DNA of 24,195 bases. Source: Chalara sp. BL73. Taxonomy: Eukaryota; Ascomycota; Leotiomycetes; Helotiales. A program made the translations under genes and the position numbers. The notes below the pieces were generated by a model, which was given only the letters and a program-made list of their open reading frames with translations, had not been told where the DNA came from and did no database searches. Within the stretch, counting starts at the first letter, position 1. Every line of letters starts with the position of its first letter. The stretch spans positions 1 to 24,195 of the forward strand of contig CAKJVC010000041.1 in NCBI GenBank assembly GCA_918026815.1, read 5' to 3'. Positions 9,603-19,015 of the stretch are shown here, one piece after another.

Positions 9603-10424
9603 CGAATCTTTTGCGGGAGGGGGAACGAGGGGAGGCTTCGGGAGTTTTTTCTTTTTCTTTTAAGCTTTGCTATTGTTTTTTCAATTCTTTCCGGGAAAGG
9701 TTTTTGCTACTTAGGGAAAGCGAAATGGCGAGTTTTTCCAGGGTTTTTTTTTTTTTCCCCTGCGGGGGTTTTTGTTGGGAAATTTATATATCCGTGTACA
9801 TGATACCACCGGGCAGAATGCGGAAAAATAAAGATACCTTTTTGTTTCTTTCATTCTTCTCCTTTGTGTGCAACACATCTCCTTTTTCTTTTTTTTTTCC
9901 TCCTTTCCTCCTTGGCTGTATATACCACGAACGATTAGAATTCTATGACCCCGTCACGAAGGAACGAGAACAACAACGAAAAAATAAGGGGTTTCCCTTG
10001 AACGGTGGTGTTTTTTTTATGTATCGCTGGCTTATGGGGATGCGCTGTTTGGCATACCATGTAAACACAAAGCTGAATTGAACGCAGTTATGAACGGCTT
10101 TTTTATTTAACCTTTCTCCGTATCGTACTTCCAGCCTACGGTCAATTACACCCATGGAGTACTTAACTGTGAATACCGCATGCGTCCACCTATGTAATCG
10201 CGCAAACCTGCCCCCTTCCGGGACGGATTGACTGGCTCGAGAATTAATCCGTATCCTCTTTTTTTCCCTTTGCATTGGTGCGGGCTTCTCTTTTAGATGT
10301 GAAGGAAGTTTTGGTACTGGCGAGCTATAGGGGTGAGGTTGTACCGTGAGGTTGCAGTCTGAGATTGGTGGGATGCAGCCGGCAGTTTTGAGGGTTCTTG
10401 GCTGGGAGGGCTAGGAGCGGTCTT
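9603..10424. other. T-rich 3'-UTR-like spacer
   Basis: Many T runs (for example around 9641-9660, 9745-9757, 9888-9898, 10008-10018) follow the stop of the GC-rich fragment. AATAAA occurs near 9826. The forward frame running through to 10081 is an out-of-frame continuation with no protein-like pattern. I see no gene. Confidence 0.45.
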
Positions 10425-10455
10425 GGGGGAGGGAGGGGTTTTGTTGGGGGGGGGG
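10425..10455 (+). other. G-quadruplex-type motif
   Basis: The run order is G5-A-G3-A-G4-TTTTGTT-G10, which meets the usual four-run rule with loops of 1, 1 and 7. The surrounding 10.40-10.53 kb is strongly G-rich on this strand. The reverse frame at 10411-10641 (Pro/Thr-rich) is a by-product of the base skew. Confidence 0.7.
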
Positions 10456-11251
10456 CTTGGTTGGCAGGGAGGGTGTGCGAGGTGCAGTAGATGGTGTGTG
10501 TTGCGGGAGGCGAGGAAGAAATGAGAGGAAATGGGGAAGGGGTGATTGTTGTTTTGTGTTGTTGGTGGTTGAAGTGTTTGTGGTCAGGTTAAAGGTGACG
10601 TTTTTGTGTTGTAAATCTTGGAACATGATGCATCGTATCATCGCGGTGGGATTACATCACTAGATTGTGATTCTTGTACTTCACGAGGCGCCATGTTATT
10701 TATTTTGCTGCGAGAATGACATTGGGTGACGTTGAGGCTTGTTGTTATAATTAGATGTGGGATCGCTATGGATGATACGGAATTTAAAGCATGATAGAAG
10801 GTTTCCTGGGTAAGATGTAGCATTTCATGTTTCCGGACAAGAGATCTCACTTCAAAATACTATCGCTATCGCAAGCAACCATATTCCTTAGTCCATAGCA
10901 ACTGGTTGCTCCGATCCTCCCGTCAATAACGCGCCATCCGGATCCCCGCTTTGTTGTCCCAGATACAAGATACTCCATCCAAAAGAAAACCCCAATTGCA
11001 CATGACCGATCCCAAATTGTTCTCCGTAATTCCTAACGACAGGCTCTCACTCCGAAGAGGAGCACGTATTCGTTTTCCCTTTCGTAATCCTATACCCCGT
11101 GTTGACGTGCCTCGTCTCGGACTAAAAGACGATCCCATCCATGGCCCCAACCCCGTTCCAATCCGCATTCTGACCATTCCCTTTGGATTGGTATAATCTA
11201 TTTGGTCGTTAGTTCTGAAGGAGAAAGAGGGATGAAGATGTAGAGACACAC
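10456..11251. other. Spacer and probable 3' UTR of the 67-residue gene
   Basis: Overlapping long frames on both strands at 10923-11249 have no recognised motifs. On the reverse strand, directly after the stop of the small gene, a GTGTGT donor (11247), an ACTAACG and an AAATAG acceptor suggest an intron in the 3' UTR or an unused splice site. Confidence 0.35.
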
Positions 11252-11455
11252 CTAATGTCCACTTGGTCCTGGGAATGGTCCGTTCCCCGCACCAACTCTC
11301 TTGCTCGCTGGGATCAACTTGGGAACTTGGCCTTGGACGTGGCGTTGCACAGCGGGATTAATCATGGGAGCGTTGAGCTCTGCACAGCAGAAGGTGAGGA
11401 GGACGACATTGCCTGCGGAAAGCGCGGCGTAGTATGTTCCCACTGGAGAAGGCAT
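11252..11455 (-). CDS. Small 67-residue protein, unknown function
   Basis: The ATG at 11455 lies in a strong fungal context (CACAACAAACATGCC) after a long CT-rich leader. The frame runs 67 codons to a TAG. The N-terminal part holds a hydrophobic stretch (YYAALSAGNVVLLTFCCAEL) with two adjacent cysteines, which could be one membrane helix. The rest is Pro/Gly-rich with basic residues. The codons look coding (many C-ending). I do not recognise the family. The reverse frame extends upstream of the ATG to 11686, but that part is Pro/Ser/Leu-rich low complexity typical of a translated leader, so the ATG is preferred. Confidence 0.55.
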   Translation of the reverse strand: MPSPVGTYYAALSAGNVVLLTFCCAELNAPMINPAVQRHVQGQVPKLIPASKRVGAGNGPFPGPSGH

Positions 11456-11690
11456 GTTTGTTGTGACTGAAGGATCGATTTGGGATGTAGAGAGACGTAG
11501 AAAGTAGGCTTGAAGGTGAAAGAGGTGGATTTGTTGGTTTGAATAGTAGTTATGATGAGTTTTGTTGGTGCTTGATGGAAGGGAGAGAAGAGAAGATGAA
11601 GGAGGAAGAGGAGAAGGGTGGTGGAGCAGAAAGAGAGGAGAAGGCGGATGAGGTGGACATGGCCTGAGAATCTGGGGTGGAACCACTGAA
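11456..11690 (-). promoter_or_regulatory. CT-rich 5' leader of the 67-residue gene
   Basis: On the reverse strand this is almost entirely C/T with CTTCTC, CTCCTT and CATCTT motifs, followed by CAA-rich sequence and the start codon. Such tracts are common around transcription starts of well-expressed fungal genes. Confidence 0.45.
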
Positions 11691-13515
11691 AGGGTGATTC
11701 AAAGTGACCTGAAGGCACCTGAAGAGACCTGTACAGAGCTGAAGTGACTTACCCCGCGTTTGAAACGACTTCGCCCTGCGGCCCCGCTGTAAGCAATGCG
11801 AACGTCACGAGTGGTGCATCCTTCCTGGGTGACAAAGGGGTGCTGAATCAGTTTTGAGTTTCTTTGTTTGGGATTACAACCATTTTGAAGAACCATGAGG
11901 TACTATTTATTTTGGCTACGCCGACATATCATATGCTAATCGCGTGGGAGTGTGATGTTAGTCACGTGATGATCATGTGTCATGCCTTCGCTGGGGAATG
12001 GTCTGAGCGTGTCAGATGAGGGTGGAGCCGGCGACCAGTCGATCTTGCTAAGAATAGAACTTGTACGGTGGAGTGTATTGCTTTATCTTGATGCGAACAA
12101 ACCAAAGAAAAGACAACGACGGCAGCCAGAGCACAAGGAACATAGTTACCACTCTTTCCATAGCAAAGATGTTCTTATTTCAGTAATTTACCAGAATGGC
12201 ATGTGAACCAAATATCAAGAAATCAAAAGAAGTGCTGTTAAAGCGCTGGCAAAGCTCGAAATCCCAACCTGGGCTCGCTTAAATAGGGGTCAAGGTGTCT
12301 CCTTATTAGATACTTGGTAAACATTCCTTTACACGAACTCATGTTCTATGTATTGTAGTAGCGTGCGGTTCCTGCTACCACCCTGAGGATTTAGATAGGC
12401 CACACGATTAAGGCGCTTGCGTGTGTAGAGGTATTTCTGATTGGCTGCCTCTTCATCAAATTGAAACCTGACTTACCAAAGTAAGCCACTGCTTAAGAGA
12501 AGAGCCTTACGATGTTATCGCTCTGCAGTAACCATGTTGTAGTCTGGAACAGTCAGCATGCTGGCATAGGGCTGTGCGGTGCCAAGAGACTGATTTCGAT
12601 TATTTCAAGCACAATTAATCAATTATTGGCAAAGCTCTCGCATATCAGCTAATTTGCAGTGCGTCATTCTTAGCCTTTCCCATCATTCATTGATTCAAGT
12701 GGATAGCGCGGATCCGTAGGGCGGAAGGATTCCCTGATACAAAGACACCTGCATAAGAGCGTCGAATGAGAAAGGCAGGTAGGGCCTTCCCGGGAAGGCT
12801 AAAAACTGGTGTGGGTCGGAGGGCGGGATTTGGAGACAGGCTGGGAGGTTTAAATGTTTGCCTACGCCGTTATGATTGTCAATCTTAGCTCGTTTGTAAG
12901 TTAACGATCGACAACTACCTTTTGCACACCGACCGCAAGACTTGTCGGAGGATTGGTCATTTCTGCCGCCCTAAGAAATTTCTATCCTCTTTGGACACAG
13001 TTTCATCTCTCTGGGACCGGTTTCCGATTTGCTTTGGCAGGATACTACTACCCTGCTAGGACAAACTTGTATTTGTCTACGCCAACATACAGGTCGAAGT
13101 AGCGACTCGCACTCAACCGCAGCCTCTATCTATTTGCTATATCAAAACCCTCATCGATACCGTCTTGCACCAGTGTACCAGTTACCAAGATTCAGTCCTC
13201 ACTACAGACCAGAGTTCGTGGTGAATTAGCCGCGACTCCTCGCCCAAGCTAAAGTTTTCTAAACGGCAGAGTACATAGCGAAAATGTACTGCCCTCAATG
13301 TCAACAAAACATGCTAAGGTGCGTGTTGGCCTTATCATCTGCAACACGACACTTCATAACTCACCACGGATGAGCACTGACACTTGACAAACAAATGATC
13401 ACAGCTCTAGGGTACAAGGCCAAGGAACAAGTGTGGTCTGGCACGGCCGAGGTTGCCCTTTTTATTCTAACATCTCGTTATATTTTCACTCTTTTTCTTG
13501 GAAACTTTGCACAAG
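11691..13515. other. Long spacer, no gene assigned
   Basis: About 1.8 kb without a convincing gene. 11701-11750 holds loose copies of CACCTGAA/GACCTGTA. TGTTAGTCACGTGATGATC at 11956 resembles the palindromic start of the LTR-like sequences elsewhere in the window. Forward frames at 11982-12206 and 13029-13229 carry nothing recognisable. Confidence 0.35.
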
Positions 13516-13538
13516 AGGGACTCAAACAGCGCTGGGTC
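13516..13538 (+). repeat. Direct repeat copy 1 (partner at 13692)
   Basis: The 23-base word beginning AGGGACTCAAACAGCGCTG matches its partner at 22 of 23 bases. Weaker similarity continues to a shared GCTCAGG about 22 bases on. Confidence 0.85.
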
Positions 13539-13691
13539 ATCCCTCGCAGCTTTCAGCTCAGGTTGTGCTAGATGCCTTGTGTCATGGGATTCGGTACACA
13601 GCTGTAATGACTAACGAGACCGAATTGCCATGTGCAAGAAGGAGGTTTCTATTCAGGTCGGCCGAGAGCGTCTGTCTAGGATCTCAAAGGA

Positions 13692-13714
13692 AGGGACTCA
13701 AACAGCGCTGAGTC
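13692..13714 (+). repeat. Direct repeat copy 2 (partner at 13516)
   Basis: This lies 176 bp downstream of copy 1 with a single G/A difference. The frames through both copies read GTQTAL, but neither belongs to a recognised gene. Confidence 0.85.
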
Positions 13715-14295
13715 GCGCCTTGCATGCCTTTGGCTCAGGATCGTACATCTCATATGTGATACAGCTTCGCTTCACTCCTCTCCCTCCCTTCCTCTCCCAT
13801 TCTCATGCTCCCTCTTCTACTTCCCCTTTTATGGCCTAGCAATTCGCCGTGGAACCCTTCTCCATCCTATTCACTGCTCAGCAAATTATTCCTACTACTA
13901 CTCTCTTTTGAGATTACTAGTGTCCTAGTAAGGCCCTCCCTCTGCGTGAACAGAGCTTACATACTACAGGGGCCTGTCTGCTGACTCGCAATCTTGTTCC
14001 TCAATGTCTTGTACCCTCTGCTCGTCGAATCAAGCGGATTATTCCTTCTAGGCGCCATGTCAATACGTCTTATGTTACGTGCCTTGCGGATTATGAATGT
14101 TGTGTTAGAAGAGTTGCAGAACCGAGTACGTACACTTCTTTTCACCTTTCCGTTTAACTCTAGGCTAACTATTTCCAAAGATGAAAATCATTTTCCTGCC
14201 AATCTGGCCGTTAATGATTTCACATTCAGTTTGCCAGTAGATCCGTCAATGGTGAAGGACGGTCAATAGGGGCCTCAAATACCGCATACTTGAAG
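13715..14295. other. Upstream region of second C2H2 gene
   Basis: A CT-rich tract at 13775-13830 could be a promoter or leader. A forward frame at 13994-14269 contains a GTACGT donor (14126), a GCTAACT branch site and a CCAAAG end (14180), so an extra upstream exon is possible. Joining it does not give a clean frame into the ATG at 14296, so I leave it out. Confidence 0.35.
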
Positions 14296-15184
14296 ATGGC
14301 TGAAAATCTAGTTGCGAGTATACGGCATTTGGACACAGGGAGTTTGGATGGACAAGTCGGGTATTTGCGGTTTGGTACCTCGAATCCATATCTCTCTTCG
14401 TTACAAACTCCCAAGGAGATTGTATCTCCGAATATGACACCGGTGGATATTGAAGGCATTGGATTTGATTGGGCCGCACAACAACAACTACTTAATGCCT
14501 CCCAAATTTCAGATCACCCTTCCGACCCTCTCGGTGATATTTATTCGAAGGGATGCACACCTGATGGGAATTTCAGAAACTTGTTAGATTCAGAACTCCA
14601 TGATCCTGAGTTAGTTACTCTAATGGAGTCAGCTCGCTAATATTACGTCCTAGCTTGCCAGCATTGAACCTTACAGTTTCGATTTAGCGGATCCTAATTT
14701 GCCATTAATAAACCAGGAAATGAGCTTGCAGCCGAACTTCGATACATCCAGTAGCGCATCTCTTCTAAGCGCCGGAGACGTTCCTCCGTTACCAGGGCTG
14801 TGAGTAATTTCATCTTGCGTCATCAAAATTAACAAGTCACTAATGAACTAAATCAAGTACAACCACCCATACTCCAGCCCCAAGTCCAATCCCAAGCCCA
14901 ACCCTAAGACACGCACCAGCTCCACCTGCCGTAACAAATACTATACAGTATATTCCATGACTAACTTCCATTTCTCGCCTGCTGACTGATCACAACAGAT
15001 CACAACGATTTTGCACTGCACTAAGCGCAAGCACGAGTTAAACCGCCACCAGAAAGATCATTCGGGAGCTAGGCTTCACGCGTGTAATGTGTCTGGCTGC
15101 AATCGATCGGGACAAAGCGGGTTTGTAAGGAGGGATCATCTGAGGCAGCATATGAGGAAAGCCCACGGAACGAACTTGCCGTAA
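14296..15184 (+). CDS. C2H2 zinc-finger protein, four-exon model, one intact finger
   Basis: The C-terminus is a fungal C2H2 module: KRKHELNRHQKDH, then CNVSGC followed by GFVRRDHLRQHMRKAH. The second finger is complete (C-x4-C-x14-H-x4-H). The first keeps its helix and histidines but lacks the proper cysteine pair; only HCTK remains, so it is damaged or its 5' half lies in a misplaced exon. A phase-consistent model is 14296-14613, 14654-14799, 14858-14930, 14999-15184 (240 residues). The GTGAGT intron at 14800 is good; the 40-bp one with a GTTACT donor is doubtful. The N-terminal part is acidic with Pro/Ser stretches, as in transcription regulators. It is probably a nuclear DNA-binding protein with unknown targets. 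If the 40-bp intron is not real, the frame closes at 14640 and the gene is a pseudogene. Confidence 0.6.
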
Positions 15185-15489
15185 AGGAGAATTGCAATGG
15201 GCATGGGCCGAAAGATGAGCAAGGAGTAGGTGTGGCCCAAGGCTGAGATGGAAGATGGTGATGAGGTGGAAGCAGGGAGTATGGAGTTAAAGCTGAGGTT
15301 GGATAAGTGAAAGCGGAAGGGGCTGCTGGAATGGAGTTTCAAGGACTGTATGATTTCCTTGCCTGGATGTGCTCGTTTTTATGGGTTTTCGTATGGTCAG
15401 TTCTGGATCAGGTATGATTGTGATGTCTTTTAAGTTTGTTATTGTTGAATTTTTATTTGATTTTGGTAATCAACCTTCACATGCGATGT
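15185..15489. other. Spacer between convergent genes
   Basis: This lies between the C2H2 stop and the end of the STAND fragment. T-rich 15370-15470 may serve as the 3' end of either gene. No coding sequence is recognised. Confidence 0.4.
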
Positions 15490-15918
15490 TTAGGGGCTCA
15501 GAGAGCAGGTACACAAGTGCACTAGAAACGTTCCAACGGCAATCGTTGACTTATACCCAGCCAGAGTGTCCATAAACCCATTGATGTCACTGGCCATGAA
15601 TTCCATCCTTGCCCAGTCTATGAGTCCAAGACTTGATTTACTGCTAAACTTTGCCATAGCACCCTCGAGATCTTGACAAACTTGGTTACATCGCTCGATC
15701 GGTTTTTCAAGTAGCATAATTATCGCGGCTTCGGTGCCAATAGCTGCTTCCAACGAGCTCAAGATATTGACCAAGTCCTCGAGCTCATGCTGTAGCCTAT
15801 GCAATGTCTTGTCGCGACTTTTGTAGCGTTGAACCGCCGCACAAAGCGATTTCGATGACTGAATCGCAGCTGTCACCACAGCCAACAACGAGGCGCTGAT
15901 GCTCAGAGGATCTGCCAT
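15490..15918 (-). pseudogene. Fungal STAND/NLR-like N-terminal domain, truncated
   Basis: MADPLSISASLLAVVTAAIQ is the hallmark opening of the fungal STAND N-terminal domain (PF17111 type), found on NLR-like proteins with NACHT or NB-ARC plus repeats and on some shorter proteins. Such N-termini form helical bundles linked to non-self recognition and cell death. About 125 residues match (including LEDLVNILSSLEAAIG and CQDLEGAMAKFSS), then the similarity stops at STIAVG and 17 unrelated residues lead to a TAG-free end at 15490. No nucleotide-binding domain or repeats follow. The ATG at 15918 has good context (TTTCAACTATGGCA). A missed intron cannot be excluded, but no downstream exon was found within 300 bp, so truncation is the simpler reading. 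The domain call is firm; whether a short protein is made is open. Confidence 0.75.
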
Positions 15919-16872
15919 AGTTGAAAATTAGAACTCTTAGGCATTTATTTAGTCGTGATTTAGAGCCAGCACTGGCATTCGCACGACTGGGTTTAAATAA
16001 AATAGAACAACGATTGGAGTAAGCGCCAGGATGTGAGACAAACCAACAGGTCAAGCATCGTTAAGCTCCCAGGACCAGCTAATTGGTCTACATCCCTATG
16101 AAACCCACCCGCGCGGCGACACGGCACACAAAAACATTGCAATTCTCCCCAACTGGGGAAACGAGTCAGCCCAAGACTTGGGCGCTAAGCGCGAATTCGA
16201 AACCCCACATCAAATTCAGGTTGACTGCCCACTCAAGCCTTTTACTATCAGACAGGGCGTAGCTTCGAAAACCCAATTCAAAAATGTTCGGGTGTTCAAG
16301 AGCGAACTTGTAGAGCTCACAGGCATACTCCTCGAGCCGGTTAAAACAATCCACATATCGATTTCATTGCTGTTGAGCGCCGCCCTCGCCGTTGTAGCAA
16401 GGGCTGCCAAGAGTATGGCGACATCATCGCGGGGTTCATATTTTATCCTGCGCACCTCTGCTTTTTGGCGCGGACACTCGAAGATCTGTCAATCTGTGCT
16501 ACACGGGCAGGTTCATGATAATGATTGGTCACTGTTGGCACCTAGCAGCTCTATATCTGAGCCTTTGGGGACTACACCTCCCTGGGATGTGAGTTCCAAG
16601 TGATCCCGCGTGGTAGCCGCTGATGGTACATGTTGCTTGAGCCTCGATTTCTAGCCCCCAATATCCATCCAGACAGGGGAAACCCTGATTTTCCCCAGAG
16701 CCCGCCACTATAAATTCAATCAAAATACCCCCGCCGTGAGTCAAGGCTCCGTCAAGCCTCGTAAAGATTTAGAATAAAAGTTTGGAAGTGCGATATTATA
16801 GTATTGTCGCTAGATTTGACATTTAGCCACCCTAAACCATTGTGTTTGTACGTAGATTAGCTATTGAATGGG
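15919..16872. other. Upstream region of the STAND fragment, no other gene assigned
   Basis: On the reverse strand CTATTTTATTTAAA (about 15990-16004) lies some 75 bp before the STAND start and may be its TATA element. The overlapping frames on both strands at 16166-16744 have no recognisable motif. Confidence 0.35.
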
Positions 16873-16998
16873 GGTAGGTCATGTGACACCGTCACATGAC
16901 CCAGGGAGGGCATATCCTCATCCCTCCATTCAACCTTCAACAATCAATCACATTCAACCTAAGCAATCCACGTAAGGACGTGGTGTTGCCACAGGTAG
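16873..16998 (+). mobile_element. Short LTR remnant with candidate 5-bp target duplication
   Basis: A perfect 10-bp inverted repeat with a 3-bp loop (GTCATGTGAC ACC GTCACATGAC, 16878-16900) opens the element. A CATATCCTCATCCCTCC stretch and CAACCTTCAACAATCAATCA follow, and it ends GTTGCCACA (16993). GGTAG occurs directly on both sides (16873-16877, 16994-16998). The canonical TG start is missing its T. At 116 bp it is short for an LTR. The sequence style fits fungal Gypsy-type LTRs. Confidence 0.5.
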
Positions 16999-17092
16999 AG
17001 TGATCCGACACATTGTCTTATAGTAGAGTGGATAGTAGGGTGGATCGTCTACTTCTAGGCGTACTGGGTGTTACTATACAAGATCCACGACT

Positions 17093-17173
17093 ATGCAGTC
17101 CCGAACCCCGTCCAGCACTCGCAGACAAGCACCAGAGGATTTGATTTCAAATGACGAAAAGCGATTATTTTGA
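17093..17173 (+). pseudogene. Possible gag start of an LTR retrotransposon
   Basis: An ATG at 17093, 95 bp after the LTR-like end, opens a 26-codon frame (MQSRTPSSTRRQAPEDLISN and so on) closed by TGA at 17171. The Ser/Thr/Arg-rich opening and position resemble gag N-termini of fungal Gypsy elements. No further gag, protease or polymerase sequence follows. If this is gag, the LTR would be a 5' LTR and its GGTAG flank on the right would be chance. Confidence 0.25.
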
Positions 17174-17265
17174 AATATGTATAGCCATGGCCCAGAAATA
17201 TCGATCACAGCCATTATGATCTACCTGCCAAGAGTGCGGCTTACCTCCCAGAAGTTGAAAGGTGC

Positions 17266-19015
17266 TCATGGTGCATTGCAATATTCTAACTTAAAGCGAT
17301 ATATAATAATAAACTGTACATCAATCCGTTTAAGAGACAAAGCTTCATCATCCATCATGCCATGCACATAACGTTCACCAACAAGTCTATAGGTCAAACT
17401 GTTACCTTCGAACTTAACCCCGTTAGATACTTGCTTTTTATAGGATCGGAAAGTGATGCCATTCTTCTGGAGCTGCACTGAGAAGTGGGTCGAAGCACAA
17501 GGAGTACCTCTGTACCAAATATGGTGACAATAATATCTTTAGATTGTACTGAATTGGGGGAGCCACACATATCCTTCTACAGACGCGCCGAGGAAAGGTG
17601 GATTCCCAAAAATCCATGGGCTGTCGTAAAGGCTTCGGGCGATCTTTTGCCATTCCTTAATAATCGGGGAAAACTCCTTCAGGGCATTATTTTTCAAAAT
17701 GCTATCCAGAGGGGTATATGTCTAGATACTTCACCAGACGCTCAAAATATTTACAGTGAGTTTAGGGGCTGGCGCGACCCTATCGACTTGTCCCTGATTA
17801 ACACTCTTGAGATAACCTCTGACAAAGTTTGACCAATGTGATCTGGTGCCAATTGGCGAGTGAACCCTCCATATGCTTCTAGCTACGAGATTAAGGAGTT
17901 GAGCTCAGCAGCATCTAGTTTTGTAGTGTCAATGCCAACACTAGGACCTAAGTGCTGGATGGTGTCTATATATATTCCTTGACAAGCATGTAATGGAGTA
18001 GTGATAAGTGTCAGGTGTCGTTTCGCCTTGCTCCAGCACGGTAATCCAATGACTCACCAAGACGAGAGGGCGGGCGAGGGAAGATGCAGCACGAGAACAT
18101 GTCCAATCAACGGCCAATGAAGGAAGCTCTCTGTGTCTCAGATTTGGGGCTGCTTCGCCCCAGCCAATACCCCAAAGTACAAAACATGGAACAAGCCCGA
18201 ACCCCCAGCAAAATACCTAGCTACTCTAAGTAGGACCTCTTCCACCGGTTTTCTATAGTCGATGAGAACCTCAAGGGCATCCGCGGCGTCAGCTAGTGCA
18301 AGCAGAGCAAATAACTTGGTGACGCCTCTCGTAGCCTTCCAGCCCAGAAAGCTGAGTAGGACTTCAGACAGTGGCTGACGGCCGTCGGTCAAAAGTGTCC
18401 GGAACTGGCTCATTGCGAGAGCGTTCTCTGCCGTAAATGAATCCTTAGCTGGGTCCAGAGGATATCAATGGCCGCGAAACACCACATTTGCACCAATAAA
18501 CTCGTCCTTCATATTTAATCTTAAATCGTCCAAGAATATGTCCCAGGATATCCAGTAACCGCTATATTAAACAATGAGAGAACGAGCCATACACGATCGA
18601 ACCAATAATGGTGCAACTATTTAACAAAGGCCCTCCATCTAGAATCGAACATCTTGATGTCCCTTTTTAAAATCTGAGACCGCTGCGGCCATCTAAGCCA
18701 TAAACTAGGAGCTACAAACCATCTCATACAACGCAGCTCATAGAGCACCGACACAGCAAGGGTAGCGCCTATAGGGCTTCCGCGGTGTACAAAGACACGT
18801 ACCGCATTTGCGTATATGTCTCTCATTAACCGGACTTGATAAGTCTCCTCTTCTTCGTTCAGTTGATCAATACAGATCTAGTCGATCCAGATATAGTTTG
18901 CTCTCCAAAACGAAACCACTCGGCGCAAAAGGTGGTGAACATTAGGCGTCACGTAATATCGCTTGTTGTTTAAGCGTATAACGCGGATTTTGTCCGTATC
19001 TTTAACCCAAACGTA
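17266..19015 (-). pseudogene. HET-domain (heterokaryon incompatibility) pseudogene
   Basis: Read leftward, the HET family (PF06985) is plain: YVWVKDTDKIRVIRLNNKRY, then YIWID*ICIDQLNEEEETYQ, VRLMRDIYANAVRVFVHRGS, YWFDRVWLV near 18600, then (new frame) LLSFLGWKATRGVTKLFALL and ALEVLIDYRKPVEEVLLRVA. Next are LPSLAVDWTCSR near 18120, IYIDTIQHLG near 17960, SVQSKDIIVTIFG near 17530, and the C-terminal SLTYRLVGERYVHGMMDDEA. HET proteins trigger cell death when unlike strains fuse. In-frame stops: TAG 18880-18878 (where WIDQICI is expected), TAG 18619-18617, TGA 18467-18465, TAG 17885-17883, plus at least three frameshifts. The first TAG is one C-to-T change from CAG. The region N-terminal to YVWV (a 84-codon frame at 18970-19224) is not clearly HET. 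The forward frame at 17485-17832 is an antisense shadow. Confidence 0.88.

Noticed and set aside
10411..10641. Reverse Pro/Thr-rich frame as a protein
   Set aside because: It is the complement of a G-rich, low-complexity tract with no start context or motif.
10923..11249. Overlapping 81- and 108-codon frames on opposite strands as coding
   Set aside because: Neither shows recognisable sequence; the region fits the 3' UTR of the 67-residue gene.
16178..16603. 141-codon forward frame and overlapping reverse frames as genes
   Set aside because: No motif, no start context and no supporting splice structure on either strand.
17485..17832. 115-codon forward frame as a gene
   Set aside because: It lies antisense to the HET pseudogene, whose motifs explain the same bases.
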